This document shows, in pieces, positions 34,788 to 43,436 of a stretch of 64,000 nt of DNA. The stretch comes from Opitutus sp. GTDB taxonomy: Bacteria; Verrucomicrobiota; Verrucomicrobiia; Opitutales; Opitutaceae. The notes beneath the pieces are model-generated. The model was not told where the DNA came from, ran no database searches, and was given only the letters and a program-made list of their open reading frames with translations. The stretch lies in the NCBI GenBank assembly GCA_024707325.1, contig JANPZY010000004.1:558001-622000 (forward strand), written 5' to 3'. A program made the position numbers and the translations under genes. Each line of letters starts with the position of its first letter. The first letter of the stretch is position 1.

Positions 34788-35981
34788 ATGACTGCACTTC
34801 CCTATCAACCCCGTAGCGCTGTCTTCTACTCGACCGGGCGCAACTGGGGTTGGGGTGCACCTGATTACGTGTGGCCGAGAGCGGCCGCAAAACTCGCCGC
34901 GCAAAACATCCCCGTCGTGGCCGTCGTGCGGCCGGCGATTCTCGATCGGCCTGAGATTCGCGCGCTCGCGCAGGCCGGTGTTCAGATTCATCGGCAGCCT
35001 CCACTCGTATATCGCCGGGGGAAAATCTCGGTGATCAAAGATTATCTGCTTCGCGCCTCGCTGGCGGACGGAGCGTTGCGGCGGGCGCTCCGGCGGCTCC
35101 CAGCTCCGCATTACTTCATCGAGCAAGCTGGGGCTTACGAGTTTCTCGACGAACGCTTGCTGCTCGAATCGATCGCTTCCTCCCAGGCGAGCTACGACGT
35201 GGTTTTCCGCTCGAACCAGCCTTCTCCGCCGATGCCAATCGAGCAGCGGAAACGCGCGACCGACTTTCTAGCAGGCGCGCATCGCACCCTCTTCAACTCC
35301 AGCTGGACGCGCGAAATCACCGAGTTGCAGCTCCTCCATCGTTTCTCCAACGCCGCCTACATCCAGCACCTCGTTCGTTTTCCGCACGAACATCCGCTGC
35401 CCTGGCCAGCGGACGACACGCTGCGGCTCGCCTCGGTCAGCCGTCTCGATTGCCACCACAAGGGGCTCGATGCGCTTTTGCAGGCGCTCGCGTTGCTCCC
35501 TTACGATGCGCCGCGCTGGTCGCTCGACCTCTACGGCCACGGTCCCGACGAAAAATATCTGCGCGGTCTGGTAGCTTGGTTGGGACTCGGAGAACGCGTG
35601 CATTTCCATACGGCGACCAGCGACATTCAGGGCATTTGGCGCCGCTCGCACCTGTTGATCCTCGTGTCGCGTTACGAAGGCCTCGCCGTTTCGATGCTCG
35701 AAGCCATGGCGTGCGGACGCCCCGTGCTCCGCACGCCCTACGGCGGCTTCGCCGAGTGGATTTCCGCCGGCGAAACGGGATTCGTCTGTCGAGCCGCCGA
35801 GCCCGCCCTGATCGCCGAGAGTCTTTTGCACGCATTCAGTCAACGCGATCGGTGGCCGCAAATCGGCCAGGCCGCACACGCGCGCATCCGCGCCTCCCTC
35901 TCGCCGACACCTGAATCCGTTTTCCTGGAACCGTTCGGCTTCGCTTCGGCGCATTACCCGACGCCCGAGTCCCACACCTGA
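34788..35981 (+). CDS. Glycosyltransferase family 4
   Basis: 397 residues from ATG 34788. The C-terminal GT-B half has LRLASVSRLDCHHKGLDALL, WSLDLYGHGPDEKYL and the donor-site segment LVSRYEGLAVSMLEAMACGR. The N-terminal half (FYSTGRNWGWGAPDYVWPRA) is less typical, with an acceptor-binding role inferred. The carbamoyltransferase follows after 4 bp. It probably adds one sugar of the repeat or cap; specificity unknown. Confidence 0.82.
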   Translation: MTALPYQPRSAVFYSTGRNWGWGAPDYVWPRAAAKLAAQNIPVVAVVRPAILDRPEIRALAQAGVQIHRQPPLVYRRGKISVIKDYLLRASLADGALRRALRRLPAPHYFIEQAGAYEFLDERLLLESIASSQASYDVVFRSNQPSPPMPIEQRKRATDFLAGAHRTLFNSSWTREITELQLLHRFSNAAYIQHLVRFPHEHPLPWPADDTLRLASVSRLDCHHKGLDALLQALALLPYDAPRWSLDLYGHGPDEKYLRGLVAWLGLGERVHFHTATSDIQGIWRRSHLLILVSRYEGLAVSMLEAMACGRPVLRTPYGGFAEWISAGETGFVCRAAEPALIAESLLHAFSQRDRWPQIGQAAHARIRASLSPTPESVFLEPFGFASAHYPTPESHT

Positions 35982-35985
35982 CCCA

Positions 35986-37767
35986 ATGCCAGCTCGCTCC
36001 ATCATTCTAGGCATCGGTGGCTTGCTCGGCCACGACGCCAATGCCGCCCTCATCGTGGACGGGAAACTCATCGCCGCATCGCAAGAGGAGCGGCACACGC
36101 GTCTGAAACACGACGGTGGTTTTCCGCACCTCGCCATCGCCGATTGCCTGAAGTTCGGCGGACTCGAACTCGCGGACGTGACCGACGTGGTCTTCGCCGA
36201 GAAGCCGCTGCAGAGTCATCTCTTCAATCTTTCAGGACGTCCCGGCAACGCGTTCACGCGCTTGCTCGGCCGTTTGGTGCCGGAACGTTGGCCGGGCCTC
36301 TACACCCAACCCGCGCGAAAACTTTTTCCGCAGGCAAAATTTCACTACGCGTGGCATCACCTCACGCACGTCGCCGGCGCGTTTCACACGTCCCCCTTCG
36401 AGCGCGCGGCATTTCTGTGCGTCGACGGCAAAGGCGAGGATTACAGCGCGAGCATCGGACGTGTAGACCACGGTCGAATCGAGATCCTGCACGAGCAACC
36501 CTACGAGAACGGTCTGGGCATGCTCTACACGCTGGTCACGCACTACCTCGGATTTCTGTCCTTTGGTTCTGAATACAAGGTCATGGGGCTCGCCCCTTAC
36601 GGGAAGCCGACTTTCGTGCCGCACCTGCGCAAACTGATTTCCACCGACGAACAGGGCGGCCTGCGTCTGCACATTCCCGCGCGTTTCGAATGGAACTCGA
36701 TGATGACCGCGCTGCCGCGTGTCGCCGAGGCGACGGGAGTGCCCGTGCGGCAGCCCAACGATCCGCTCCGCGATGAACACATCGATATCGCACACTCGCT
36801 CCAGCAGATCTTCGAGGAGGAGGTTTTCAAGATGGCGCGGTTCGCGCAGACCGTCACCGGCGAGGACCATCTCCTCTTCTGCGGCGGTTGCGCACAGAAC
36901 TGCGTGACGGCGGGAAAACTCCGTGCCGCGGGCATCTTCAAATCGGTCTTCAACTCCCCCGTCGGCGGCGACATGGGGAGCGGCTTGGGCGCAGCCCTGC
37001 TGGTCGCGCGCGAGCGTGTCGCGCCGCAGCCGCTGCAGATCGATGCGCGCGGCTTCTATCTTGGGAGCGAACCGGGCGAGATCCCCGCGGAGGCGCAAGC
37101 GTGGCGCGTGGACATCGGTGACGACCTCTTCAGCTTCATCGCCAACGCACTCGCGCAAGGTCGCATCGTCGCCTGGGTGCGCGGCCGCATGGAACTCGGC
37201 GCACGCGCGCTCGGTGCGCGTTCGATTCTCGCCGATCCGCGGCGGCCCGGCATGCAGTCGCGCCTCAATCTCGCGGTGAAGTTCCGTGAGTCTTTCCGTC
37301 CCTTCGCCCCGCTGGTGCTCGCCGAGGATTGCGCCGAGTGGTTCGACACTTCGGAGCCGAGCAACTACATGCAATACACCGCGAATCTCGTCTCGCACCG
37401 GCGTCAGCCCCAGCCGGCGGAGTTCGCATCGTTGCGCGACCGACTGGATTTCCCGCGCTGCTCGATTCCGAGCGTGGTGCACGTGGATTACTCGGCGCGT
37501 CTGCAGACGATCCAGCGCGACGTGCACCCCGACATGCACCGGTTGCTCTCCGCCTTCAAGGCACTCACCGGCATCCCGATCATCATCAACACAAGCTTCA
37601 ACGTTTCCGGTCAGCCGATCGTGCGGACGGCCGCTGAAGGTTGGGAGTGCTTTCTCAACACCGACGTCGATCTGCTCGTGCTCAACGATCAGGTCTTCCG
37701 CAATCCCTTCCTGAAAACCCGCGAGGAAAAACTCTCATGGCTAAAGCAATTCGCCAAATCGGCCTAA
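35986..37767 (+). CDS. Carbamoyltransferase, NodU/CmcH/TobZ family
   Basis: 593 residues. It should transfer carbamoyl from carbamoyl phosphate (through carbamoyl-adenylate) to a sugar hydroxyl. The N-terminal Kae1-like part has LGIGGLLGHDANAALI, the metal/phosphate-site histidines in YAWHHLTHVAGAF, and the segment GSEYKVMGLAPYG. The C-terminal YrdC-like part has MELGARALGARSILADPR and INTSFNVSGQPIVRTA. It probably decorates the glycan. A small ORF starts inside its 3' end. Confidence 0.9.
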   Translation: MPARSIILGIGGLLGHDANAALIVDGKLIAASQEERHTRLKHDGGFPHLAIADCLKFGGLELADVTDVVFAEKPLQSHLFNLSGRPGNAFTRLLGRLVPERWPGLYTQPARKLFPQAKFHYAWHHLTHVAGAFHTSPFERAAFLCVDGKGEDYSASIGRVDHGRIEILHEQPYENGLGMLYTLVTHYLGFLSFGSEYKVMGLAPYGKPTFVPHLRKLISTDEQGGLRLHIPARFEWNSMMTALPRVAEATGVPVRQPNDPLRDEHIDIAHSLQQIFEEEVFKMARFAQTVTGEDHLLFCGGCAQNCVTAGKLRAAGIFKSVFNSPVGGDMGSGLGAALLVARERVAPQPLQIDARGFYLGSEPGEIPAEAQAWRVDIGDDLFSFIANALAQGRIVAWVRGRMELGARALGARSILADPRRPGMQSRLNLAVKFRESFRPFAPLVLAEDCAEWFDTSEPSNYMQYTANLVSHRRQPQPAEFASLRDRLDFPRCSIPSVVHVDYSARLQTIQRDVHPDMHRLLSAFKALTGIPIIINTSFNVSGQPIVRTAAEGWECFLNTDVDLLVLNDQVFRNPFLKTREEKLSWLKQFAKSA

Positions 37768-37859
37768 AGGCCATCGTCGCGCTCTTGCGACTCTTCGTCC
37801 GACCGGCTGATCGCGGCTGGCAGCCCGGGCGTCGCGTCGCGGAGTTGCGCATTCGCTGA
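37737..37859 (+). CDS. Small ORF overlapping the carbamoyltransferase 3' end, 40 codons
   Basis: ATG 37737 lies 31 bp before the carbamoyltransferase stop, with GAGG nine or so bases upstream. The peptide begins MAKAIRQIGLKAIVALLRLF and is basic with an amphipathic helix. Small membrane-associated proteins often follow carbamoyltransferases in glycan and toxin clusters (SxtJ/SxtK-type neighbours), but this one is not recognisably of that family. It resembles the next small ORF in the segment IVALLRLFVR. Confidence 0.4.
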   Translation: MAKAIRQIGLKAIVALLRLFVRPADRGWQPGRRVAELRIR

Positions 37860-37940
37860 AAAGTCGTTGTGCGCAGATGACGCGCTCCACTGAGAATCGT
37901 ATCGCCATCCATCCGCCGTCGAGACATCACCTTTCTTCCT

Positions 37941-38066
37941 ATGGGCCGCGGCGTCGCAAAACTGGTCATGCTTTTAATCAAGCTCTTCGTAAAGGGCTTC
38001 AAGAAGCAGGCCCGCACCAATCAGCGAAAACAGAAGAAGGCGGCCAAAAAGCCCGCTAGTCCGTAG
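37941..38066 (+). CDS. Small basic, amphipathic protein, 41 codons
   Basis: ATG 37941 to TAG 38066; not in the ORF track. The product begins MGRGVAKLVMLLIKLFVKGF and ends in a Lys/Gln-rich tail (KQKKAAKKP). The core LVMLLIKLFVK aligns with AIVALLRLFVR of the preceding small ORF, suggesting that the two are related or serve one role. There is no strong Shine-Dalgarno. The sequence fills most of a 300-bp gap between the carbamoyltransferase and the next glycosyltransferase. Confidence 0.45.
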   Translation: MGRGVAKLVMLLIKLFVKGFKKQARTNQRKQKKAAKKPASP

Positions 38067-38159
38067 CGGAGCGGTGCTCTCCGCCACTTTCCACGCGCCA
38101 GCCGGCGGGCGCTTCTCTTCCAGCTCCGGTTGTTCTCCTCACAAGATTCCATCTCACTT

Positions 38160-39089
38160 GTGACCGAGCTCAGCGTCATCATTCCCACCCACAATCCGGA
38201 TCGCGTCCGGCTGCAGCGCTGTCTGGAGGGGCTCGCGCGCCAAACGCTGGCCCCTGAGCGTTGGGAGCTCGTGGTTGTCGACAACGACAGCTTGCCCGCG
38301 GTCACGCTGCCGACCCACGCCATCGCGGCGCCGGTGCGGATCGTGCGCGAATCGGAACGCGGACTCACGCCGGCCCGTTTGCGGGGCTTTTCGGAAAGTC
38401 GCGGCTCGTTCGTGGTCTTGGTCGACGACGACAACGTCCTGTGCCCCGACTATCTCGAAAAGGCGCTCGCCCGTTTCGCTCAGCATCCGAATTTGGGAGC
38501 GCTCGGCGGTCCCGTGGAGCCTGAATGGGACGTTGTCCCCGAACCGTGGGTGATCGAGTTTTCCGGCCTGCTCGCGCTTCACGAGCACGGCCCCGATTTT
38601 CTTCTGCAACGTGGCGGTGCGGACGCGCTGTGGCCGCGGTTTGCTCCGGTCGGAGCGGGCTTGTGTATCCGCCGCGCCGCGCTCCGGTCGTATCTCGTGG
38701 CGCTGGAAACCTCGCCCGAGCGATTGCAGTTCGATCGTCGCGGCGCCTCCCTCGCCTCCGGTGGCGACAACGATCTTGTTTTCACCGTGCTCCACGCCGG
38801 TTGGGATATCGGTTACGATCCCGCGCTGGTAGTGAAACACTTGATACCAGAGCGCCGCACCCGGCTCGAGTATCTCGCAGAACTCAACGAGAGCATTCAG
38901 CACTCTTGGGTTCGCGTGCTTCATCTGCACAAACAGTGCCCCTGGCGTCCCATCCCGCGCTGGACCGTGCCGCTTCGCTCCGCACGCGCCTGGATCCGAT
39001 ATCGCGCCTGGCGCAGCCCCGCCCGTTACGTGCGCTGGCGCGGTGCGCGGGGACATTTCCGAGGTCAGGCCGACATCCGCAACGCATGA
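38160..39089 (+). CDS. Glycosyltransferase family 2
   Basis: 309 residues from the GTG at 38160 (TELSVIIPTHNPD); a TTG at 38130 would add 10 residues. GT-A fold: LSVIIPTHN, the nucleotide-binding LVVVDNDS, and the metal-binding VLVDDDNVL (DxD). The acceptor half has GGDNDLVFTVLHAGW, the usual ED/D position of the catalytic base. The stop overlaps the next ATG (ATGA). It transfers a sugar with inverting chemistry; specificity unknown. Confidence 0.85.
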   Translation: MTELSVIIPTHNPDRVRLQRCLEGLARQTLAPERWELVVVDNDSLPAVTLPTHAIAAPVRIVRESERGLTPARLRGFSESRGSFVVLVDDDNVLCPDYLEKALARFAQHPNLGALGGPVEPEWDVVPEPWVIEFSGLLALHEHGPDFLLQRGGADALWPRFAPVGAGLCIRRAALRSYLVALETSPERLQFDRRGASLASGGDNDLVFTVLHAGWDIGYDPALVVKHLIPERRTRLEYLAELNESIQHSWVRVLHLHKQCPWRPIPRWTVPLRSARAWIRYRAWRSPARYVRWRGARGHFRGQADIRNA

Positions 39090-40021
39090 CGCCCGGACAA
39101 TTCGCGCTCCGTTTTTTCTACACGCCGGTTGGGCGGCTGAAACAATGCATCCGCGAAGGCGGCCCGTGGGCTCAACGCAAGACCGAGCGCGGACGTCAGG
39201 AAATGGAAGCCGCCGCAGAGCGATTTGGTGCGCTGCCGACCTTCGACAACGCGCCGGTCGTCACGCTTCACCTGATGACCGGACGACGCTTCTGGTATCA
39301 AACGGTGTTCTGTCTGCACTCGTTTGCGGAGGCCGCACGCGTGAACATCGCCCCCGAGATCTACGACGACGGCTCGATCGACGCCGGCTGTCGCGAGCGG
39401 TTGTTGCGTTTGGGTCCGCGGGTGAAAATCCACAGCGCATCGGAGCTACGAGTTCGGCTCGACGCTCACCTGCCCGCGGACCGCTTCCCCGTCCTCCGCG
39501 AACGTTGGGAAAATTATCCGAACATCCGGAAGTTGATCGACGTGCATCTCGCATCGTCCGGTTGGAAGCTCGTGATCGACTCCGACCTGTTGTTTTTCCG
39601 CGAACCCACGGTCCTCGTCGATTGGCTGCTCCACCCCATGCAGCCGCTGCACGCCGTCGACTGCACCGAATCCTATGGCTACTCGCGCGGTTTGATGCAG
39701 GAACTCGCCGGAGGTCCGATCGGCCCGCTGATCAACGTCGGTTTGTGCGGTCTGCGCAGCGACGAACTCGATTGGGAAAAACTGGAGCACTGGTGCGCCC
39801 AGCTCATCGGACGCGAACGCACGAACTACTATCTCGAGCAAGCCCTCGTAGCGATGCTCGTCAGCGGCCGCACGTGCACCATCGCGCCCGCGAAGGATTA
39901 CGTCACCATGCCCTCGCGCGATGAAGCGACGCGCCCCACCGCCGTCATGCACCACTACGTGGATACGTCGAAGCGCTGGTATTTCCAGACGGCCTGGCGC
40001 CGCGTTCTTCCCGGCTCGTGA
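39086..40021 (+). CDS. Glycosyltransferase-like protein of unknown family
   Basis: 311 residues from ATG 39086, overlapping the preceding stop by 4 bp; the ORF extension to 38525 is a shadow of the GT2 gene. A DxD-like motif sits in LVIDSDLLFFREPTVL, preceded by NIRKLIDVHLASSGW, in the manner of GT8/GT-A enzymes that bind nucleotide sugar and metal. NYYLEQALVAMLVSG and the final HHYVDTSKRWYF are further conserved-looking features. No family is assigned with certainty. Its place between glycosyltransferases supports a role in glycan assembly. Confidence 0.6.
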   Translation: MTPGQFALRFFYTPVGRLKQCIREGGPWAQRKTERGRQEMEAAAERFGALPTFDNAPVVTLHLMTGRRFWYQTVFCLHSFAEAARVNIAPEIYDDGSIDAGCRERLLRLGPRVKIHSASELRVRLDAHLPADRFPVLRERWENYPNIRKLIDVHLASSGWKLVIDSDLLFFREPTVLVDWLLHPMQPLHAVDCTESYGYSRGLMQELAGGPIGPLINVGLCGLRSDELDWEKLEHWCAQLIGRERTNYYLEQALVAMLVSGRTCTIAPAKDYVTMPSRDEATRPTAVMHHYVDTSKRWYFQTAWRRVLPGS

Positions 40022-40037
40022 GCGTTTAGCTTTCACC

Positions 40038-41216
40038 ATGAGCACACCCCTGTCTCGATCTCTCGCCCGCGAGCGGATCTCCGCGGCATTCACCTCGCTC
40101 GCCGCGCGCTTCGAGGCGATCAACCGACGCCTCGGCAGACTGTCACCGTTCGCGTTCGCCGTGTGCTGCTCGCTCGTCGCGTTTGCGGTGAGCCTCGCGT
40201 TTTATTCGCCGAAATTCTGGGTGCTCGCCCAGCCGATTCCCGGCTCGTTCGAGTGGAGCCGCGCGCTGACTTTTCTGCAGCAATCCTCCGCCCCCTTTGA
40301 CATGTCGGCCGTGCCCGAGCCGGCGATGCGCTGGCGCATCCTACCGGCGCTGGTCGCCCACGTCTTCCAGCTCGGGACGTCTGCGATTTGGGTCGTTCCC
40401 CAGGTCGGTTTGTTCGTGCTGTTCGGTTACTTCGGGACGACCCTCGCTCAGCAAACCGGCGACAGGCTTACAGGGCTGCTGGCGACCGTGCTCCTCGCCA
40501 CGACAGGCGCGGTCATCACCATCACGAATCTTCTTGGCATGAACGATGCGTGGTTCGTGATCGGCATCGTCGCCGTCGTTTGCAGTCGCTCTCCCGCCCT
40601 GCTGCTTTCGGTCGGACTGCTATGCCCATGGGTGGACGAACGCTTCCTGCTCGCTCTTCCGCTCGCCGTTTTGTGCCGGATCACACTCACGGAAAACCGC
40701 ACCCGCAGTCTGTGGTTCCTCCTGCCCGGCGTCGCCGTGTATCTCGGCGTCCGGCTTTTCGTCACCCTTTCGGGACAGGATACGGGATCGAGCAGCTACG
40801 TCGCCTCGATGCTCGCCCACCTGTCGCCTAGTCTTCCTTACGTGCCACTCGGGTGGTGGATGGGTTTTCGAATCGGCTGGGTGCTGCTCGTGCTTCCCGT
40901 CGTCACGCTGTGGCTTTGTTCTCAACGCAAGTCCGCAGCCGCACTCGTCGTTTTTGGCTTCGGCACGTTGGTGGGTATTACGCTCCTTGCCTCTGACACG
41001 ACCCGCTCCACCTCGCTGCTGCTCCCGCTTCTCATCGGCAGCATTCTGGTTGGCGCGAAAGACTTCGGGCCGACCACGAATCGGCTGATCCTGTCAGGCA
41101 CGCTACTTGGCAATCTCATCCAGCCCTTCGCATGGATCACCTACAACAAACTGTGGCTGATCCTGCCGCTTCCCGTGGAGTTGTTTCGCAGCTGGAAAAA
41201 CTGGGGCGTCTTCTGA
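40038..41216 (+). CDS. Polytopic membrane protein of the polysaccharide locus
   Basis: 392 residues with about nine to ten hydrophobic segments and short loops; the start MSTPLSRSLARERISAAF is cytoplasmic-looking. It lacks recognisable GT39/GT83 or flippase motifs. Charged residues such as NDAWF and WVDERF lie between membrane segments. It could be a membrane glycosyltransferase, a modification enzyme or an assembly protein. The following GT starts 55 bp later. Confidence 0.6.
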   Translation: MSTPLSRSLARERISAAFTSLAARFEAINRRLGRLSPFAFAVCCSLVAFAVSLAFYSPKFWVLAQPIPGSFEWSRALTFLQQSSAPFDMSAVPEPAMRWRILPALVAHVFQLGTSAIWVVPQVGLFVLFGYFGTTLAQQTGDRLTGLLATVLLATTGAVITITNLLGMNDAWFVIGIVAVVCSRSPALLLSVGLLCPWVDERFLLALPLAVLCRITLTENRTRSLWFLLPGVAVYLGVRLFVTLSGQDTGSSSYVASMLAHLSPSLPYVPLGWWMGFRIGWVLLVLPVVTLWLCSQRKSAAALVVFGFGTLVGITLLASDTTRSTSLLLPLLIGSILVGAKDFGPTTNRLILSGTLLGNLIQPFAWITYNKLWLILPLPVELFRSWKNWGVF

Positions 41217-41271
41217 GACAGATGATCCCCACACATGATTGGGCGCGAATGCCGTCCACTCCGCGCTACTG

Positions 41272-42474
41272 ATGCCCACGATCCTCGTCGTCGCCCCCGG
41301 GCCATTGTGCCGGAATCCGCGCCCGCTCAAGGAAGCCATCGCCTTGGCGGCAGCGGGCTACGATGTGACCGCGCTCACGGGCTTTATTTCCGACGAACAC
41401 ACCGGGATCGATCGCGCGCTTCTCCGCGAGAGCACCGTGAAGCTCGTCGTGGCGAAACCGCCTCGCAGAGTTCGCCATTTTTGGCAGCGCGCCCGCGTCT
41501 GGGTCGCCCGCAATGCAGTTACCCGCTTCGGTATCTCCTCGGCGTGGGCGCTCGGCGCGCACTCCTCGCTTTTCAAAGCCGTCCGTGCCCGACCTGCTGA
41601 CCTCACCATCGTGCACAGCGAGATTCCTTTGTGGATCGGCCACCGTCTGCTCACGACTGGACGCCGGATCGCGGCCGACATCGAGGACTGGCACTCCGAA
41701 GACCTCTTGCCCGAAGCCCGCCGTTCGCGCCCGCTCGCTCTGCTGCGAAAAATCGAGTCCTCGCTGCTGCAACGGGCGGCGTATTGCACCACGACCTCCG
41801 CGAGTCTCGCGGCCGCACTCGCCGCTCGCTACGGCGGCCGCACACCTGCGGTCTTGCCCAATGTTTTCCCGCTCCAACCGGTGCCGCTTGCGCGTCCATC
41901 GCGTGCGCCGGAGTTGGTTTGGTTTTCTCAGACGATCGGCCCGGGGCGCGGCCTCGAGGAATTTCTGCGGCATTGGGCGAAGTTGCCCGCCAGCGGTGGA
42001 CGATTGACCCTGCTCGGCCAAATCGCGCCCTCCTACGCCGCCCAGCTCCGAGCTATCCTCCCGCCCGACTGCCAGTCGCGCCTTTCGTTTCACGAGCCGG
42101 TTCTCCCTTCCGCGCTTCCGACCAAGCTCGCCGAATTCGACGTGGGGCTCGCACTCGAACACAACGAACCTGCCAGCCGAAATCTCACGATCACCAACAA
42201 GATCTTCCAGTATCTCAACGCCGGTCTCGCCGTCATCGCCACGCCCACTGCCGGTCAAATCGAGGTCATGAAAACCGCATCCGACGCCGGCCTTCTGCTC
42301 GATTTCAACGATCCCGACGCGCACACGACGCTGCATCCGTTCCTCCAGAACTCGACTGCGATCGGCTCCGCCCAGATCGCCGCCCGCCGAGCGGCTGAGC
42401 AACACTACTGTTGGGAACGGCACGCGCCCACTCTCCTGAATCTCGTGGAGCAAGCACTCCGGTCGCCCGCATGA
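41272..42474 (+). CDS. Glycosyltransferase family 4-like
   Basis: 400 residues from ATG 41272 (PTILVVAPGPLCRNPRPLKE). The N-terminal half resembles GT-B enzymes with an ARVWVARN...ADIEDWHSED segment; the C-terminal half has LVWFSQTIGPGRGLEEFL, LPTKLAEFDVGLALEHN and NKIFQYLNAGLAVIATP, the donor-site region of GT4-like enzymes. Its 3' end overlaps the next GT2 start by 4 bp. Sugar unknown. Confidence 0.78.
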   Translation: MPTILVVAPGPLCRNPRPLKEAIALAAAGYDVTALTGFISDEHTGIDRALLRESTVKLVVAKPPRRVRHFWQRARVWVARNAVTRFGISSAWALGAHSSLFKAVRARPADLTIVHSEIPLWIGHRLLTTGRRIAADIEDWHSEDLLPEARRSRPLALLRKIESSLLQRAAYCTTTSASLAAALAARYGGRTPAVLPNVFPLQPVPLARPSRAPELVWFSQTIGPGRGLEEFLRHWAKLPASGGRLTLLGQIAPSYAAQLRAILPPDCQSRLSFHEPVLPSALPTKLAEFDVGLALEHNEPASRNLTITNKIFQYLNAGLAVIATPTAGQIEVMKTASDAGLLLDFNDPDAHTTLHPFLQNSTAIGSAQIAARRAAEQHYCWERHAPTLLNLVEQALRSPA

Positions 42475-43415
42475 CGCCTCTGGTTTCGATTCTCATTCCG
42501 GCCTACAACTCGGCCGCGTGGATCGAGGAGACCCTGCGCTCCGCGCTGGCGCAGACGTGGCCGCACCGTGAGATCATCGTCGTGGACGACGGTTCGTCAG
42601 ACGACACCGTCGAGCGCGCGCGCCGCTTCGCTTCGTCCGGCGTGCGCGTGCTCTCGCAGCCCAACGCGGGTGCCAGTGCCGCGCGAAATCGCGCGTGGCG
42701 CGAGAGCCGCGGCGACTGGCTGCAATTTCTCGATGCCGACGACCTGCTCGAGCCGCGCAAGATTGAGCATCAACTCCGTCTCGCCCACACGCTCGGCCCC
42801 GATTTCGCCTACTGCGCACGTTGGACCCGCTTCACGCGCACGACGGCGGACGCTGATTTCACTCCGCAACCGCTCTGCCGCGATGCAAACCCCGAGGAGT
42901 GGATCACGCTCAAGCTTCGCGACAACGTGATGATGCATCCCGCGGCGTGGCTCGTGTCGCGCCCGTTGGCGGAACGAGCCGGACCATGGGACGAATCGCT
43001 CAGCCTCGACGACGACGGCGAGTTTTTCAGTCGCGTGGTGTTCGCCAGCCACGGTGTGAGGCACTGTGAAGAAGCGCTGAGTTATTATCGCTCGAACATC
43101 TCCGGCAGCCTGAGCAAACGACGCTCGACCGCCGCGTGGCAGTCGGGCTTTCGCTCGCTCGAGCTCACGGCCGATCGCCTGCTCGCACGCCGACGTGACA
43201 CAGAAACGAAATCCGCCGCGGCCAATGCGTATCAGCAGCTCGCCTACAGCGCCTACCCCGACGAAGCCTCGATCGCCGCGCGATGTGAGAGGCGCGCGCG
43301 AGAGCTGGGCGGAAGCAACGTGCAACCCGGGGGCGGCGCGGCCTTTCGCGGCCTCAGCCGTTTTCTCGGCTGGCGTTTCGCGCGCCGCCTGCAGCTCTGG
43401 CGTCAGATGCTTTGA
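42471..43415 (+). CDS. Glycosyltransferase family 2
   Basis: 314 residues from ATG 42471 (MTPLVSILIPAYNSAAW). Canonical GT2 motifs: ILIPAYNSA, IIVVDDGSSDDT, QPNAGASAARNRA and the DxD LQFLDADDLLE, with SLSLDDDGEFFSRVV in the acceptor half. The C-terminal basic helix may attach it to the membrane. It is coupled to the preceding gene by overlap and separated by 21 bp from the next. Confidence 0.88.
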   Translation: MTPLVSILIPAYNSAAWIEETLRSALAQTWPHREIIVVDDGSSDDTVERARRFASSGVRVLSQPNAGASAARNRAWRESRGDWLQFLDADDLLEPRKIEHQLRLAHTLGPDFAYCARWTRFTRTTADADFTPQPLCRDANPEEWITLKLRDNVMMHPAAWLVSRPLAERAGPWDESLSLDDDGEFFSRVVFASHGVRHCEEALSYYRSNISGSLSKRRSTAAWQSGFRSLELTADRLLARRRDTETKSAAANAYQQLAYSAYPDEASIAARCERRARELGGSNVQPGGGAAFRGLSRFLGWRFARRLQLWRQML

Positions 43416-43436
43416 AGTGAGCGGCATCATCCTGTC

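Noticed and set aside
38525-40021. Long N-terminal extension of the GT-like gene starting at 38525
   Set aside because: The extension is the out-of-frame reading of the preceding GT2 gene; the coupled ATG at 39086 is the natural start.
40038-41216. Wzx-type flippase
   Set aside because: Hydrophobic segments are present, but the length (392) and the sequence lack MATE/PST-like features; it was left as an unassigned membrane protein.
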